A DNA stretch of 64,000 bases from ZC4RG29 sp036273935 (GTDB lineage: Bacteria; Bacteroidota; Bacteroidia; Cytophagales; Cyclobacteriaceae), in the NCBI GenBank assembly GCA_036273935.1, contig DASUGQ010000118.1:9518-73517 (forward strand), read 5' to 3'. The notes under the pieces are model-generated. The model was not told the DNA's origin and searched no databases. It worked only from the letters and a program-made list of their open reading frames with translations. Shown piece by piece: positions 1-10,024 of this stretch (positions are counted from its first letter, which is position 1; the number at the start of each line of letters is the position of its first letter). The position numbers and the translations under genes were made by a program.

Positions 1-1110
1 TCAGTGCTTCACGGTAATTATGACTATTCCTATTTTGACTACAGCAAATTGCAGGGAATGTCGAATCAGATCCCTCATCAACAGGATGTTGCTGCCGGTC
101 ATGCATATGTGATGTTATGCGCTTACGAAAAATTTGGCGATGAGCGTTACCTGAAGGGCGCGAAATCAGCAATGGACGCTTTTGTGAATCAAAAAGAAAG
201 CAGGTTCTATGAAGTGCTTATGCCATTCGGTGCGTTGGTAGCATCGAGGCTAAACGCTGAGCATGGAACGCACTACGATGTTAAAAAAATTCTGGACTGG
301 ACATTTGAAGGCTGCAAAGCCAAGGACGGACGCACCGGTTGGGGTGTGATCGCTGAACGCTGGGGCGACTACGATGTGTACGGTTTGCAGGGAAGCATCA
401 CGGATGGCGGAGGATATGCATTCCTCATGAACTCATTTGACCTAGCCTGGCCGTTAGTTCCAATGGCCAAATACGACACACGTTTTGCAAATGCAGTTGG
501 AAAATGGATGCTCAATCTGACAAACGCTGCACGGCTCTTCTACCCATACGAAATCGATGACCAGCATCAATGGCTTGCATCTAAAAAGGATATCACCAAA
601 AATGTTATAGCATACGAAGGAATTCGAAAGGCGGATGATTACCTGCGTGATGATCTGAAAGGCGTGACACCGGTTGCCATAGGTGATGGCCCTAAATGGA
701 CCAAAGGACAACCGGATATTTCGATGTTCAGTCTCTACAGTTCGGCTCAGGTTGGAATACTGGGTTCTATTGTCAGAACGACAAATGTTGACCAGATTCT
801 TCAACTCAACTGCAATGCGACTGATTTCTATGGTGCCAACGCTTTCCCGACATACTTGTATTACAATCCTTACGATTCAGCGAAGAGCGTTTGTTTCAAT
901 AAACCAGATAAAAATGATGTTGACTTGTACGATGCGATCACACAGGAAGCTCTGGTTCGTCATGCGGGAGAGGAGAGTTGTTTCGACATACCAGGCAAAT
1001 CATCGAGGGTGCTCGTTGTAGTACCTGCTGATATGGATATCGATAAAAACGGTGGCAAATATTTGCTTAATGATAAAGAAGTAGCCTACAGACAATCTGA
1101 TGAACGTTAA
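1..1110 (+). CDS. Enzyme-like protein of a polysaccharide locus, 5' end outside the window
   Basis: The reading frame is open from the first base, so the N-terminus lies upstream; an internal GTG at 4 is not a convincing start. About 369 residues are visible. They align well by eye with the N-terminal half of the protein at 6893-9988: shared blocks include KILDWTF/KILNWSF, GWGVI/GWGTI, GGYAFLMN/NDYAFMMN, NATDFYGANAFPTYLYYNPY/NRTDFFAENSFPTFLLYNP. The helical character and position suggest an (alpha/alpha)-barrel glycan-active enzyme, which is inference. Unlike its paralogue it ends without LamG or T9SS domains. It lies 11 bp before susC, so the two are probably cotranscribed. Confidence 0.75.
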   Translation, partial: SVLHGNYDYSYFDYSKLQGMSNQIPHQQDVAAGHAYVMLCAYEKFGDERYLKGAKSAMDAFVNQKESRFYEVLMPFGALVASRLNAEHGTHYDVKKILDWTFEGCKAKDGRTGWGVIAERWGDYDVYGLQGSITDGGGYAFLMNSFDLAWPLVPMAKYDTRFANAVGKWMLNLTNAARLFYPYEIDDQHQWLASKKDITKNVIAYEGIRKADDYLRDDLKGVTPVAIGDGPKWTKGQPDISMFSLYSSAQVGILGSIVRTTNVDQILQLNCNATDFYGANAFPTYLYYNPYDSAKSVCFNKPDKNDVDLYDAITQEALVRHAGEESCFDIPGKSSRVLVVVPADMDIDKNGGKYLLNDKEVAYRQSDER

Positions 1111-1121
1111 ACCCCAAATCT

Positions 1122-4100
1122 GTGAAAAAACTATTACTATGCATTTCAATTCTTTTGCTCACGTGCTCGTTGGGTGCCGTGGCTCAAGGAGTCATTAAAG
1201 GTTCCGTCAAAAGCACAACAGGTGACGGACTGGTGGGTGCAAGTGTGTTGCTCAAGGGCACTGCGCAAGGTACCGTAGTGGATATCGACGGAAATTTCCA
1301 GCTGCAGGTGGATGCAAGCGCGAAAAGTTCCTCCCTGGTCATTTCTTTTATTGGCTATGTTACTCAAGAAATTCCGATCGGTGAACGGACACAGTTTGAT
1401 GTTGTCCTCGAGGAGGACTTAACAACTCTGGGCGAGGTGGTTGTCACCGGGTATACGGCACAGAGCAAGGAGAAAATTACTGGTGCGATCGCCGCTGTTC
1501 CGGAAGAATTGCTGACAAAACTTCCGGTTCCAGGTATAGACCAGGCGTTGCAAGGCCGCGCTCCCGGAGTAGTGGTGTCTCAGAATACGGGTGCTCCGGG
1601 TGAAGGTGTTTCCGTACGAATCCGCGGTGTAGGATCGATCAACAGTGGTAATAATCCACTTTACATCATTGATGGTATTCCAACACTGGATATGACCGGT
1701 TTTTCAACCAATGACATTGAGAACATTAGCGTACTTAAAGATGCGAGCGCGTCTGCCGTCTACGGTGCACGTGCTGCAAATGGCGTGGTTATTATTACTA
1801 CCAAGAAAGGGCTCTCAACGGAACCACGCATTCAGGTTAATACGCAGTTCGGTGTGCAGCAAGCAAGTCGTCTTATTAAAATGACCGATGCAACGGAGTA
1901 TGCAACTATCTATAATGAGGCTGCAAACAACGATAATGCAGGAAAGACTAATCCATTATTTTTCCGCAAGCTTATTACAGAAGATATTTTGGCCGCGTCT
2001 GACAACGTCGATTACATTGATGCCATCATGCACGACGGTTTGCTCCAGTCTCACAATATTTCAATTTCAGGAGGCAATGAAAAAACACAGTATTTCATTT
2101 CCGCCAACTACTTCGACCAGGAAGGTATAATAAAAAGCAGCGACTATAATCGGGTGAGTGGAAGAATGAACATCAGCTCTCAGGTGAAAGACTGGCTGCG
2201 CACAGGGGTTAATCTGAATATCGCGCAGTCAACCATGAACATCATTGGAAGCTCTGGTGATGGTGCTGGTGGTAACGGGGGCAGCGTTATTCGGTATGCA
2301 TTTTTCCGGACACCGAACATCCCCATCTATGATGCGAACGGTGAATTCACTGATAAACCAGAACGCTTCGATCTTTTTGGTGATGGCTACAGTCCGGTAG
2401 GTATGTTGGCGTATAATAACAACAAACGCCTTGGTAATCAGGTCTTCGGTAAGTTCTTTATTGATCTTACCCCAATCAAAGACTTCAAGTTCACGTCTAA
2501 CTTTGGTATTGATATCAATCACCAGAATCAGCGGCGGTTTGATCGTAACTGGGGCACCGAAAATCGGATCAATAATCCTAATCAACTCTCCGTATGGGAG
2601 AACACCAATCAGGCATACACGTTTTCCAACTTTGCAACTTATGAGAAAGACTTCGGAGTAAACCACTTCACCTTCCTCCTGGGTACAGAAGCGATTCAGG
2701 TGAAGTATTATGAAGTATTTGCGAATGAAAGAAGTTTCCCCGATCAGGATCCGAACCTTGTTTATCTCGGGAATGGATTGGGACTTCGCAATAATCAGGA
2801 AAGCAAAGGCGGCAATACATTACTGTCATTCTTTGGTAAGATAGACTACGACTTTAATGGAAAGTATGTTGCCTCTGTCACCGGAAGACGGGATGGATCT
2901 TCGCGCTTCGGTCCTGAGAACCGATGGGGAAATTTTTATGCAGGGTCCGTTGGTTGGAGAGTCGACCGCGAGGATTTTTTGATGGAGAGTAAAGTTATCG
3001 ACAAATTGTTTTTGCGAGTCGCTTATGGTTCGATCGGTAATCAGGAAATCCAGAGTTACGCATATACCGATAAAATCAGTTCTGGCTACAATTATCCATT
3101 TGGAAATACTAAGGCATCAGGTTACGCAGTATCAGACCTTGGCAACTCGAGGATCAAATGGGAGACCAGTAATCAATTGAATGCCGGTGTCGATGTTCAG
3201 GTACTGAATGGAAGCCTTTCTGTCACTTTGGATTATTTCAATAAGATTACCGACGACTTACTGATCAAACAACCCATTGCAAGTTCGGCAGGAAAAGCTG
3301 AGTGGCCATGGGTAAACAATGGGAAAATTTTGAATAGTGGATTTGAAGCTGCAATAACCTATGCAAATCACATTGGTGATTTTAAATACAATATTAACCT
3401 CAATGGAGCTACGCTGCACAATGAAGTGCTTGAAGTTGATGCTCCAATTCCGGGCGGTGCCATTGGTTCAGATAAGATCACAATGACCGAGAAAGGGTAT
3501 CCAATCGGATCATTTTACCTCTACGAAATGGAAGGCATATTTCAGGATGATGCACAAATATTCACACACGCCACTCAGGGAAAGCAAGGAAGCATCAAAC
3601 CCGGCGATGTGATGTTTAAGGATCAGAATGGTGATTACAACATCGACGGCAGTGACCGCACACATGTGGGAAGCCCGATTCCCAAGTTCACGACCGGCCT
3701 AAACGTTTCTATGGCTTACAAGAATTTTGACCTGTCACTTTTCTTCCAGGGAGCGTATGGTCAAAAAATATTTTCAGTATTGAATCGTGACATCGAAGGA
3801 TTTTACCGGGCATTCAATGTAACGCAACGGTATTATGACAATCGCTGGACTGGTCCAGGTACGTCGAACACCTATCCGCGCGCATCATGGGATGCCTCCG
3901 GGAACAACACCAAGTACTCTACTCGCTTTTTGGAAGATGGTAGTTACACACGCCTCAAGAACGTGCAATTAGGTTGCACATTACCCAAGGATTTAATTAC
4001 CAGACTTCACTTGGTCTCTTTCAGAATTTACATCTCTGGTACGAACCTGTTAACATTCACACAGTACTCCGGCATGGATCCGGAAATGACGACTAGTGAC

Positions 4101-4196
4101 AACGCGAAGACTGAAGGCGACCGCGCCTCAGGAATGGATTGGGGAACATATCCATCTGCAAAGTCCTATAACATAGGGGTTAACCTCACTTTCTAA
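1122..4196 (+). CDS. SusC/RagA-family TonB-dependent outer-membrane transporter
   Basis: This 1024-residue protein starts at GTG 1122 with a signal peptide (MKKLLLCISILLL...GAVAQG). A carboxypeptidase-regulatory-like domain follows (about 22-105), then the TonB box region (EVVVTGY near 107), a plug with the SusC signature DASASAVYGARAANG (about 206-220), and a long beta-barrel ending in a terminal Phe (NLTF). The family imports oligosaccharides or other large substrates through the outer membrane with a SusD lid. It overlaps nothing and is followed by susD after 5 bp. The substrate cannot be read from sequence. Family assignment is near certain. Confidence 0.97.
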   Translation: MKKLLLCISILLLTCSLGAVAQGVIKGSVKSTTGDGLVGASVLLKGTAQGTVVDIDGNFQLQVDASAKSSSLVISFIGYVTQEIPIGERTQFDVVLEEDLTTLGEVVVTGYTAQSKEKITGAIAAVPEELLTKLPVPGIDQALQGRAPGVVVSQNTGAPGEGVSVRIRGVGSINSGNNPLYIIDGIPTLDMTGFSTNDIENISVLKDASASAVYGARAANGVVIITTKKGLSTEPRIQVNTQFGVQQASRLIKMTDATEYATIYNEAANNDNAGKTNPLFFRKLITEDILAASDNVDYIDAIMHDGLLQSHNISISGGNEKTQYFISANYFDQEGIIKSSDYNRVSGRMNISSQVKDWLRTGVNLNIAQSTMNIIGSSGDGAGGNGGSVIRYAFFRTPNIPIYDANGEFTDKPERFDLFGDGYSPVGMLAYNNNKRLGNQVFGKFFIDLTPIKDFKFTSNFGIDINHQNQRRFDRNWGTENRINNPNQLSVWENTNQAYTFSNFATYEKDFGVNHFTFLLGTEAIQVKYYEVFANERSFPDQDPNLVYLGNGLGLRNNQESKGGNTLLSFFGKIDYDFNGKYVASVTGRRDGSSRFGPENRWGNFYAGSVGWRVDREDFLMESKVIDKLFLRVAYGSIGNQEIQSYAYTDKISSGYNYPFGNTKASGYAVSDLGNSRIKWETSNQLNAGVDVQVLNGSLSVTLDYFNKITDDLLIKQPIASSAGKAEWPWVNNGKILNSGFEAAITYANHIGDFKYNINLNGATLHNEVLEVDAPIPGGAIGSDKITMTEKGYPIGSFYLYEMEGIFQDDAQIFTHATQGKQGSIKPGDVMFKDQNGDYNIDGSDRTHVGSPIPKFTTGLNVSMAYKNFDLSLFFQGAYGQKIFSVLNRDIEGFYRAFNVTQRYYDNRWTGPGTSNTYPRASWDASGNNTKYSTRFLEDGSYTRLKNVQLGCTLPKDLITRLHLVSFRIYISGTNLLTFTQYSGMDPEMTTSDNAKTEGDRASGMDWGTYPSAKSYNIGVNLTF

Positions 4197-4201
4197 CATT
4201 G

Positions 4202-5686
4202 ATGAACATGAAAAATATATATACAATTCTTCTTTCCATATCATTGGTTGTTGTAAATGGTTGCTCTGACTTCCTTGAAGAGGACCTGATTGGAAAATAT
4301 TCAAATTCGACATTCTACAAAACAGAAGCGCACGCACTCCTGGCCCTGACTGCCATTTATAACAATGTCGCCTTTGTAAACACTGATAACTGTCTTTGGG
4401 TTTTTGGTGATGTTGTCTCGGACGACGCCGTAAAAGGAGGTTCACCTGGTGATCAGAACGACATTCAATTCCTGGATGAATTTAATTACTCACGAAATAA
4501 TGGCTTCCTTGAAAAATACTGGAAACATTACTACGAGGGTATCTCACGTGCTAACTATCTGCTTTACTATGGTCCAGATATCGTCATGGACGAAAATCTC
4601 AAGAGCCGCATTCTTGGCGAAGCAAAATTCCTGCGTGCGTACCAGTACTTCATTCTGGTTAATACATTTGGAGAAATACCGTTGAAAACCAATCCACCAT
4701 TAAATTCCGACGAGATCAATAAACCAGTCTCTTCAGTTTCCGCGATTTATGATCAGATTGAGAAAGACCTCGAAGAAGCTGCCTCAGTTCTAAGTGTGTC
4801 TTACACGGGGTCGGACGTTGGTCGCGCTACAAAAGGTGCTGCTTATGGACTACTTGCAAAAGCACATTTGTATCAGGAAGAATGGGATCAGACATTAAGT
4901 GCAATTGAATCACTTGAATCTCTGGGCATCTATTCACTTGTGCCCGTCTATAAAAACAACTTTATAGATTCGACCCAGAACAACGGTGAATCAATATTTG
5001 AAATACAACACCTGAGTGGTCAATCACCAAAGCTTGGCAGTCATTTGAATCAATGGCTTGGACCATTCAAATACAACGGGTACGGATTCGACGCGCCACT
5101 CCAGGACTTCGTTGATGAGTTTGAAACGACAGATGGTAGTGTAGTTGATCCACGCTTGGACTACACAGTCGGAAGAGCCGGTCAACCCTGGATTGATGGA
5201 ACGCCATTCGATCCAAACCAGTCATCTACTGGATTTCTCCAACGTAAACATGAGCAGCCGAAAAATGAAGAACCAGTCATTGGTGATGCAAGTCTCAACT
5301 ATGTGTACATGCGATATGCCGACATATTGCTGATGAAAGCGGAAGCGCTGAATGAAAGTGGCAACACAGCAGCAGCATTGGAGCCGCTTAACGCAGTACG
5401 CAAGCGGGCACGCGAAAGTTACTTAAACGATGTTGATCTGCCTGGATATGGAGTAGTGCCTGATGGCCTACTGCCTGATGTTACAGGAACGCAATCTGAT
5501 GTTCGTGATGCGATCCGCCATGAACGCAGAGTGGAACTCGGTTTTGAATTCCACCGGTTCTTTGATTTGATGCGCTATGGTAAGGCGTATGCAGAAGATG
5601 CATTGAAGGACACCGGGTTTAGTTATGATGAAAATCGCTACTTCCTGATTCCTCAATCTGAACTGGATACAAATCCATCTATATGA
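4202..5686 (+). CDS. SusD/RagB-family glycan-binding lipoprotein
   Basis: The protein has about 494 residues and a lipoprotein signal ending in the lipobox VVNGC, so it should be an acylated outer-membrane protein. SusD hallmarks are FLRAYQYFILVNTFGEIPL in the first third and YADILLMKAEALNESG near residue 370, followed by RHERRVELGFEFHRFFDLMRYG. It forms the lid on the preceding SusC. ATG 4202 is preferred over TTG 4199; ATG 4208 is also possible. The C-terminus stops at LDTNPSI, a few residues short of the usual QNPGY-type end. Skipping an AT dinucleotide at the end would read on as NPSMTKMNYKK, so a tiny terminal indel is possible. Confidence 0.95.
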   Translation: MNMKNIYTILLSISLVVVNGCSDFLEEDLIGKYSNSTFYKTEAHALLALTAIYNNVAFVNTDNCLWVFGDVVSDDAVKGGSPGDQNDIQFLDEFNYSRNNGFLEKYWKHYYEGISRANYLLYYGPDIVMDENLKSRILGEAKFLRAYQYFILVNTFGEIPLKTNPPLNSDEINKPVSSVSAIYDQIEKDLEEAASVLSVSYTGSDVGRATKGAAYGLLAKAHLYQEEWDQTLSAIESLESLGIYSLVPVYKNNFIDSTQNNGESIFEIQHLSGQSPKLGSHLNQWLGPFKYNGYGFDAPLQDFVDEFETTDGSVVDPRLDYTVGRAGQPWIDGTPFDPNQSSTGFLQRKHEQPKNEEPVIGDASLNYVYMRYADILLMKAEALNESGNTAAALEPLNAVRKRARESYLNDVDLPGYGVVPDGLLPDVTGTQSDVRDAIRHERRVELGFEFHRFFDLMRYGKAYAEDALKDTGFSYDENRYFLIPQSELDTNPSI

Positions 5687-5739
5687 CTAAAATGAACTAT
5701 AAAAAATGAATAATTAATTAACCTTTAACTTTTATTTCT

Positions 5740-6810
5740 ATGAAAAAGCGAATTCCGAAATTGACTCTTACACTCTTGCTAATGGTCGCACTGGCAGGAT
5801 TAGTAAATCTGAGCTCTTGCTCCGACGACGAAAAAACACCACCCGCTGACAAAACTGCTCTTACTTCTACGATAGATGACGCAGATGAACTTCTTGCCAA
5901 TACAGTAGAAGGAACCAACGACGGTGAATATCCCGCTGCTGCAAGAGCTGCGTTACAATCAGCGATTGATGCCGCCGAAGCAGTTGAAGCAAATACTGCT
6001 GCTACCCAGGCGCAAGTCGATGCGGCGAAAAATTCACTTGAAGCTGCGATCGATACTTATGAAGCCGCGGTAATCACTCCAATTGCTGAAGCTGATCTCA
6101 TTTTCCATTACAAGTTTGATGAAGGTACTGGTACGACAATTACCGACCAGTCTGCCAATGCATTGGTCGGAACATTTAAGACTGGTCACGCTGACTGGGG
6201 TGCCGGCTACCCTGAGTGGAGTGCGGACAGAAACGGTGATGCCAACAAGGCTATCCACTTCGACGAAGGTGCTAACATCGAAATTCCTTATAACACCAAG
6301 CTCAACCCTGAGCAAATGACCATCTCGCTTTGGATAAACGCTGATGAAATTCGCGAGAACAATCGCTTCCTCGGGTTGCAGTCATGGATAGCTTACAAAT
6401 TCCAACTGCAAAGCACTAACAGACCGTTCTTCACTGTTCACAGTAGCGACGATGCGTATTTCGATCGCGACGCAGAAATTGGCCTTCCTATTAATGAGTG
6501 GCACCACATCGCTGTTACATTTGGCGGTGGAAACATGGTCTTCTACATTGACGGCGAAGTTGCTAAAACATGGGATAACACTCCTGGCACAGCAATGTCG
6601 ATCTCAGGTGCTCCATACAACCTGGTGATTGGACAAGACTTCCCTACCGATCAGTACGCACCGACACCCGACAACTTTGATACTGATCACAAAATTCCTT
6701 TGGCATGGGGAGGATATTTCCATGGATACCTGGACGAATTCCGCATGTACAAAGCTGTACTTAGCGATTCTCAGATTCAAAGCATTTACGATCGGGAAAA
6801 GCCGCAATAA
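5740..6810 (+). CDS. FIVAR-LamG lipoprotein, probable surface glycan-binding protein
   Basis: This 356-residue protein has a lipoprotein signal ending LVNLSSC. Residues about 35-115 form an alanine-rich helical segment typical of FIVAR domains (repeated AALQSAIDAAEAV and AKNSLEAAIDTYEAA). Residues about 125-350 form a laminin-G/concanavalin-like lectin domain: FHYKFDEGTGTTITDQS, MTISLWINADE, WHHIAVTFGGGNMVFYIDG, GYLDEFRMYKAVLS. Position directly after susCD suggests a surface glycan-binding protein of the same locus. The LamG fold is shared with the C-terminal part of the next protein. The function is inferred from domains and context. Confidence 0.88.
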   Translation: MKKRIPKLTLTLLLMVALAGLVNLSSCSDDEKTPPADKTALTSTIDDADELLANTVEGTNDGEYPAAARAALQSAIDAAEAVEANTAATQAQVDAAKNSLEAAIDTYEAAVITPIAEADLIFHYKFDEGTGTTITDQSANALVGTFKTGHADWGAGYPEWSADRNGDANKAIHFDEGANIEIPYNTKLNPEQMTISLWINADEIRENNRFLGLQSWIAYKFQLQSTNRPFFTVHSSDDAYFDRDAEIGLPINEWHHIAVTFGGGNMVFYIDGEVAKTWDNTPGTAMSISGAPYNLVIGQDFPTDQYAPTPDNFDTDHKIPLAWGGYFHGYLDEFRMYKAVLSDSQIQSIYDREKPQ

Positions 6811-6892
6811 CCTGGCCTGGTTTAGTAGGGGAATGGGTGTAGCGATGCATCCATTCTCTTTTTTATTCAATATTTTTTTATTCCTGCCGGTC

Positions 6893-9800
6893 ATGAGATA
6901 CGCCTACCTCGCTTTATTTTTTTTCTTTTTTATAGTTGATGCGAATTCGCAAATTCATCAGATTGATATTCCCCGCGTTGAACAGATGCCAGATGCTCCA
7001 TCGCCATATGTCATGCGTGATTGGAAATCGGTAGCTACGCAGTACGACGCGCTCGTGTTCGATCAGGCGCTCACCGGAACACACCTTCCACTGATCTCAT
7101 TGAAGTCATCTGGAAAAAACTATCCCGACCTTAAACCTATTCAGCTCGATACCTATGTCGGCACAATCAGTGAAACCCAAGCAGAAGCAATCAATATTAT
7201 TCCTGCAATTGTGAGTGCTTCCTTGATGGGCGTTGACAAAACCAATCAGAATGGAATGAACTGGGTGGAGAAGATCAAAGATTTTTACAATTCTGCTAAT
7301 GGCCAGAACGTTTACCTGAATGGCACGAGCAGCACCAGCGGTAATGACTGGTGGTATGACACAATGCCCAATGTTTTCTTTTACCAGGCTTTCACATTTT
7401 ATCCGGAGATTCCGGATTTTGAGGATCAATTCATTTCAGTTGCAGACCGGTGGTTGGAAGCCGTGTATGCAATGGGCGGTAAAACAACTCCCTGGAGCAC
7501 ACCTTTCATGAACTATCGCGGCTGGTATCTGTCCAGCATGACCGGAAACGCCACGAGTGTTAAGGAGCCGGAAGCCGCCGGATCAATTGCGTGGATACTA
7601 TATCAAGCGTATAGCCATACCAGTGACCGGAAATACCTCGAGGGCGCGCAACTGTGCATTGATTATCTTTCGGGACTTAATTCAAACCCTGCTTATGAAT
7701 TACAGCTTCCGTATGGAACACTGACCGCAGCAAAACTGAATGCGACGCTTGGTGCGAATTACGACATTGAAAAAATATTAAACTGGAGCTTCAACCGTGG
7801 TGACCTCCGCGGTTGGGGAACAATTGTCGGGTCGTGGGACGGCAAAGATGTAAGTGGGTTAGTGGGAGAGGCCAACGATGCCGGAAATGATTATGCATTC
7901 ATGATGAATGGATATCAACAGGTGGCAGCACTTGCACCGGTTGCAAAATATGATAAACGATTTGCCCGCGCGCTCGCAAAGTGGATACTGAACGTAGCAA
8001 ATGCGAGCCGGCTGTATTATCCCCAATACCTGGAAAGCGCCAAACAAGATGATTACAACTGGAGCACTCAATATGATCCGGGATCGGTGATTGGCTATGA
8101 GGCTTTAAAGGAAAATCTCGATGGAAAGGCGCTGTACGGAACAGGCGATGCAAAGCGCAACGGATGGGCAGCTACTAATCTCGCTTTGTATGGTTCTTCT
8201 CACGTCGGCTATCTGGCAGCGGTGGTGGAACCGACAATCGTGGAAAAGATTTTAAAGCTTGACCTTAATAGAACAGATTTCTTTGCTGAAAACAGCTTCC
8301 CAACTTTTTTGCTGTACAATCCTTATGAGGAAACAAAGATGGTGATGCTTAACGAGGGTGCCGGCTCTTATAGGATCTATGACGCAATATCAGAAACGGT
8401 CCTTGCGGAAAATGTGTCTGGTGATATTGCGCTTAATATTAACCCGGATGAAGTGATCATGTTAACATTTCTTCCTGCAGGATCAACAATTACGGTCAAA
8501 GGAAATAAGCTTTATGTAGACGAACATGTGATCGATTACCACTATGGTTACGATTTCAATCCGGTATTCCGCATTAAGTCGCTGGCAGCAGACAAAACTA
8601 CTGCCGCCTTCGGCGATGACATCAATCTCTTTGCTACCGTTGAAAATGCGGTGGCTCCGGTGTCATACAAGTGGTATGTTAACGACGTACTTCAAAGCGA
8701 AACGGAAACGGCAAACTTTTCATGGACGGCACCAGGCGCCGAAGGGGTTACTGAAATGAAGGTCGAAGCGATTTCAAATGCAACAATAGTGAAGGACAGC
8801 TTATCGATAACTGTTGTACCGGTGATTCCGATACCACCTGCAATCATTGGAATTACGGCTGATCAGAAATATTACCTCAACGGTGCCACAGCAAAAATCG
8901 TCGTTGCTGTTCGGGATGCTCAGGTAAAACATTTCACTTATAACTGGATTGTTCCATCGGGCAATTTTGAACAACAGGATTCCCTCATCACCTGGACAAC
9001 ACCCGCGGAAGGCGTTTACCTTGTCCGTTGCATTGTAACGAATGAATTCAATCTCACGTCCGAGACAAGCATTGATATCCTGGTCAAGTCAGAATCTGAC
9101 GGTAGTACTTCACCGTTGGCCTATTATCCCCTCAATGTTGATGTGAATGATTACAGCGGTAATGATTTTAATGGAAAGGTGGAAGGCACGCAACAAGCTG
9201 ATGATGCATTGGGTGTAGATGATTATGCTTACCGGTTTACTTCTGGCAGCGACGTCATTTATGTTGACAATAAATCGGAATTAAACTTTCGCGACGCGAT
9301 CACACTTTCTTTCTGGATGTCTCCGGGGTCTGCCGGACATGAAGCATTTTTGATTTCACATGGCAGCTGGGAGGAGCGCTGGAAGATTTCCATTACCCCT
9401 GATAAGAAATTGCGTTGGACTGTGAAAACTGAAAACGGCGTGCGTGATCTTGACAGTAAAGAGGCGCTCACAAACAACGAGTTTATTCATGTCACGTGTG
9501 TCTACACGGGATATTCAATGGAACTATTCATCGATGGCGAGCTTGATGGATTTATTGCGCATGACGGAAAAATTTTGACAACAGGAAAGCAAATTACATT
9601 TGGACAAAAGGATTATTCTGACAGGGGATATTACTACAATGGCGTGCTTGACGAAATCAGGATTTATGACAAAACATTGCAGCCCGATGAAATTATTCAA
9701 TTGAAGGAGCTTTGGCATGAGGAACCTGTTGCTCCTTCCACCGGAGTTAGTAAGAAGGTTCGGATTTATCCAAATCCCACACAGGACGGGGCTGTGACTG

Positions 9801-9988
9801 TTGAACATCGTGATGGCAAAATTCTAACGCTTGACGTGTTCACGCCTGATGGCAGATCGATCCCTGTCGAAGAGAATATCGGATATAATAAAGCCACGAT
9901 AAGGCTCTATGAAGCACAACACGGAGTATTTCTAATTCGGGTGACTACGAGTAATGGAGTTACCTATTCCCGAATAATTCGAAATTAA
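6893..9988 (+). CDS. Secreted multidomain protein: enzyme-like domain, Ig-like domains, LamG, T9SS tail
   Basis: I chose ATG 6893 because it opens a signal peptide (MRYAYLALFFFFFIVDANSQ); the frame is open further upstream but overlaps the previous gene. The 1031 residues comprise a domain paralogous to the protein at 1-1110 (about 25-540), two PKD/Ig-like segments (about 550-735, each with a Y.W motif), a LamG domain (about 740-935, AYYPLNVDVNDYSGNDFNG and YYNGVLDEIRIYDKTL), and a T9SS type A sorting domain from IYPNP (about 957) to the end. It should be exported by T9SS and anchored at or released from the surface. The catalytic activity is not identified. Confidence 0.88.
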   Translation: MRYAYLALFFFFFIVDANSQIHQIDIPRVEQMPDAPSPYVMRDWKSVATQYDALVFDQALTGTHLPLISLKSSGKNYPDLKPIQLDTYVGTISETQAEAINIIPAIVSASLMGVDKTNQNGMNWVEKIKDFYNSANGQNVYLNGTSSTSGNDWWYDTMPNVFFYQAFTFYPEIPDFEDQFISVADRWLEAVYAMGGKTTPWSTPFMNYRGWYLSSMTGNATSVKEPEAAGSIAWILYQAYSHTSDRKYLEGAQLCIDYLSGLNSNPAYELQLPYGTLTAAKLNATLGANYDIEKILNWSFNRGDLRGWGTIVGSWDGKDVSGLVGEANDAGNDYAFMMNGYQQVAALAPVAKYDKRFARALAKWILNVANASRLYYPQYLESAKQDDYNWSTQYDPGSVIGYEALKENLDGKALYGTGDAKRNGWAATNLALYGSSHVGYLAAVVEPTIVEKILKLDLNRTDFFAENSFPTFLLYNPYEETKMVMLNEGAGSYRIYDAISETVLAENVSGDIALNINPDEVIMLTFLPAGSTITVKGNKLYVDEHVIDYHYGYDFNPVFRIKSLAADKTTAAFGDDINLFATVENAVAPVSYKWYVNDVLQSETETANFSWTAPGAEGVTEMKVEAISNATIVKDSLSITVVPVIPIPPAIIGITADQKYYLNGATAKIVVAVRDAQVKHFTYNWIVPSGNFEQQDSLITWTTPAEGVYLVRCIVTNEFNLTSETSIDILVKSESDGSTSPLAYYPLNVDVNDYSGNDFNGKVEGTQQADDALGVDDYAYRFTSGSDVIYVDNKSELNFRDAITLSFWMSPGSAGHEAFLISHGSWEERWKISITPDKKLRWTVKTENGVRDLDSKEALTNNEFIHVTCVYTGYSMELFIDGELDGFIAHDGKILTTGKQITFGQKDYSDRGYYYNGVLDEIRIYDKTLQPDEIIQLKELWHEEPVAPSTGVSKKVRIYPNPTQDGAVTVEHRDGKILTLDVFTPDGRSIPVEENIGYNKATIRLYEAQHGVFLIRVTTSNGVTYSRIIRN

Positions 9989-10024
9989 GCAATTATGAAA
10001 ACGAAAAATATTATTTAAACTAAT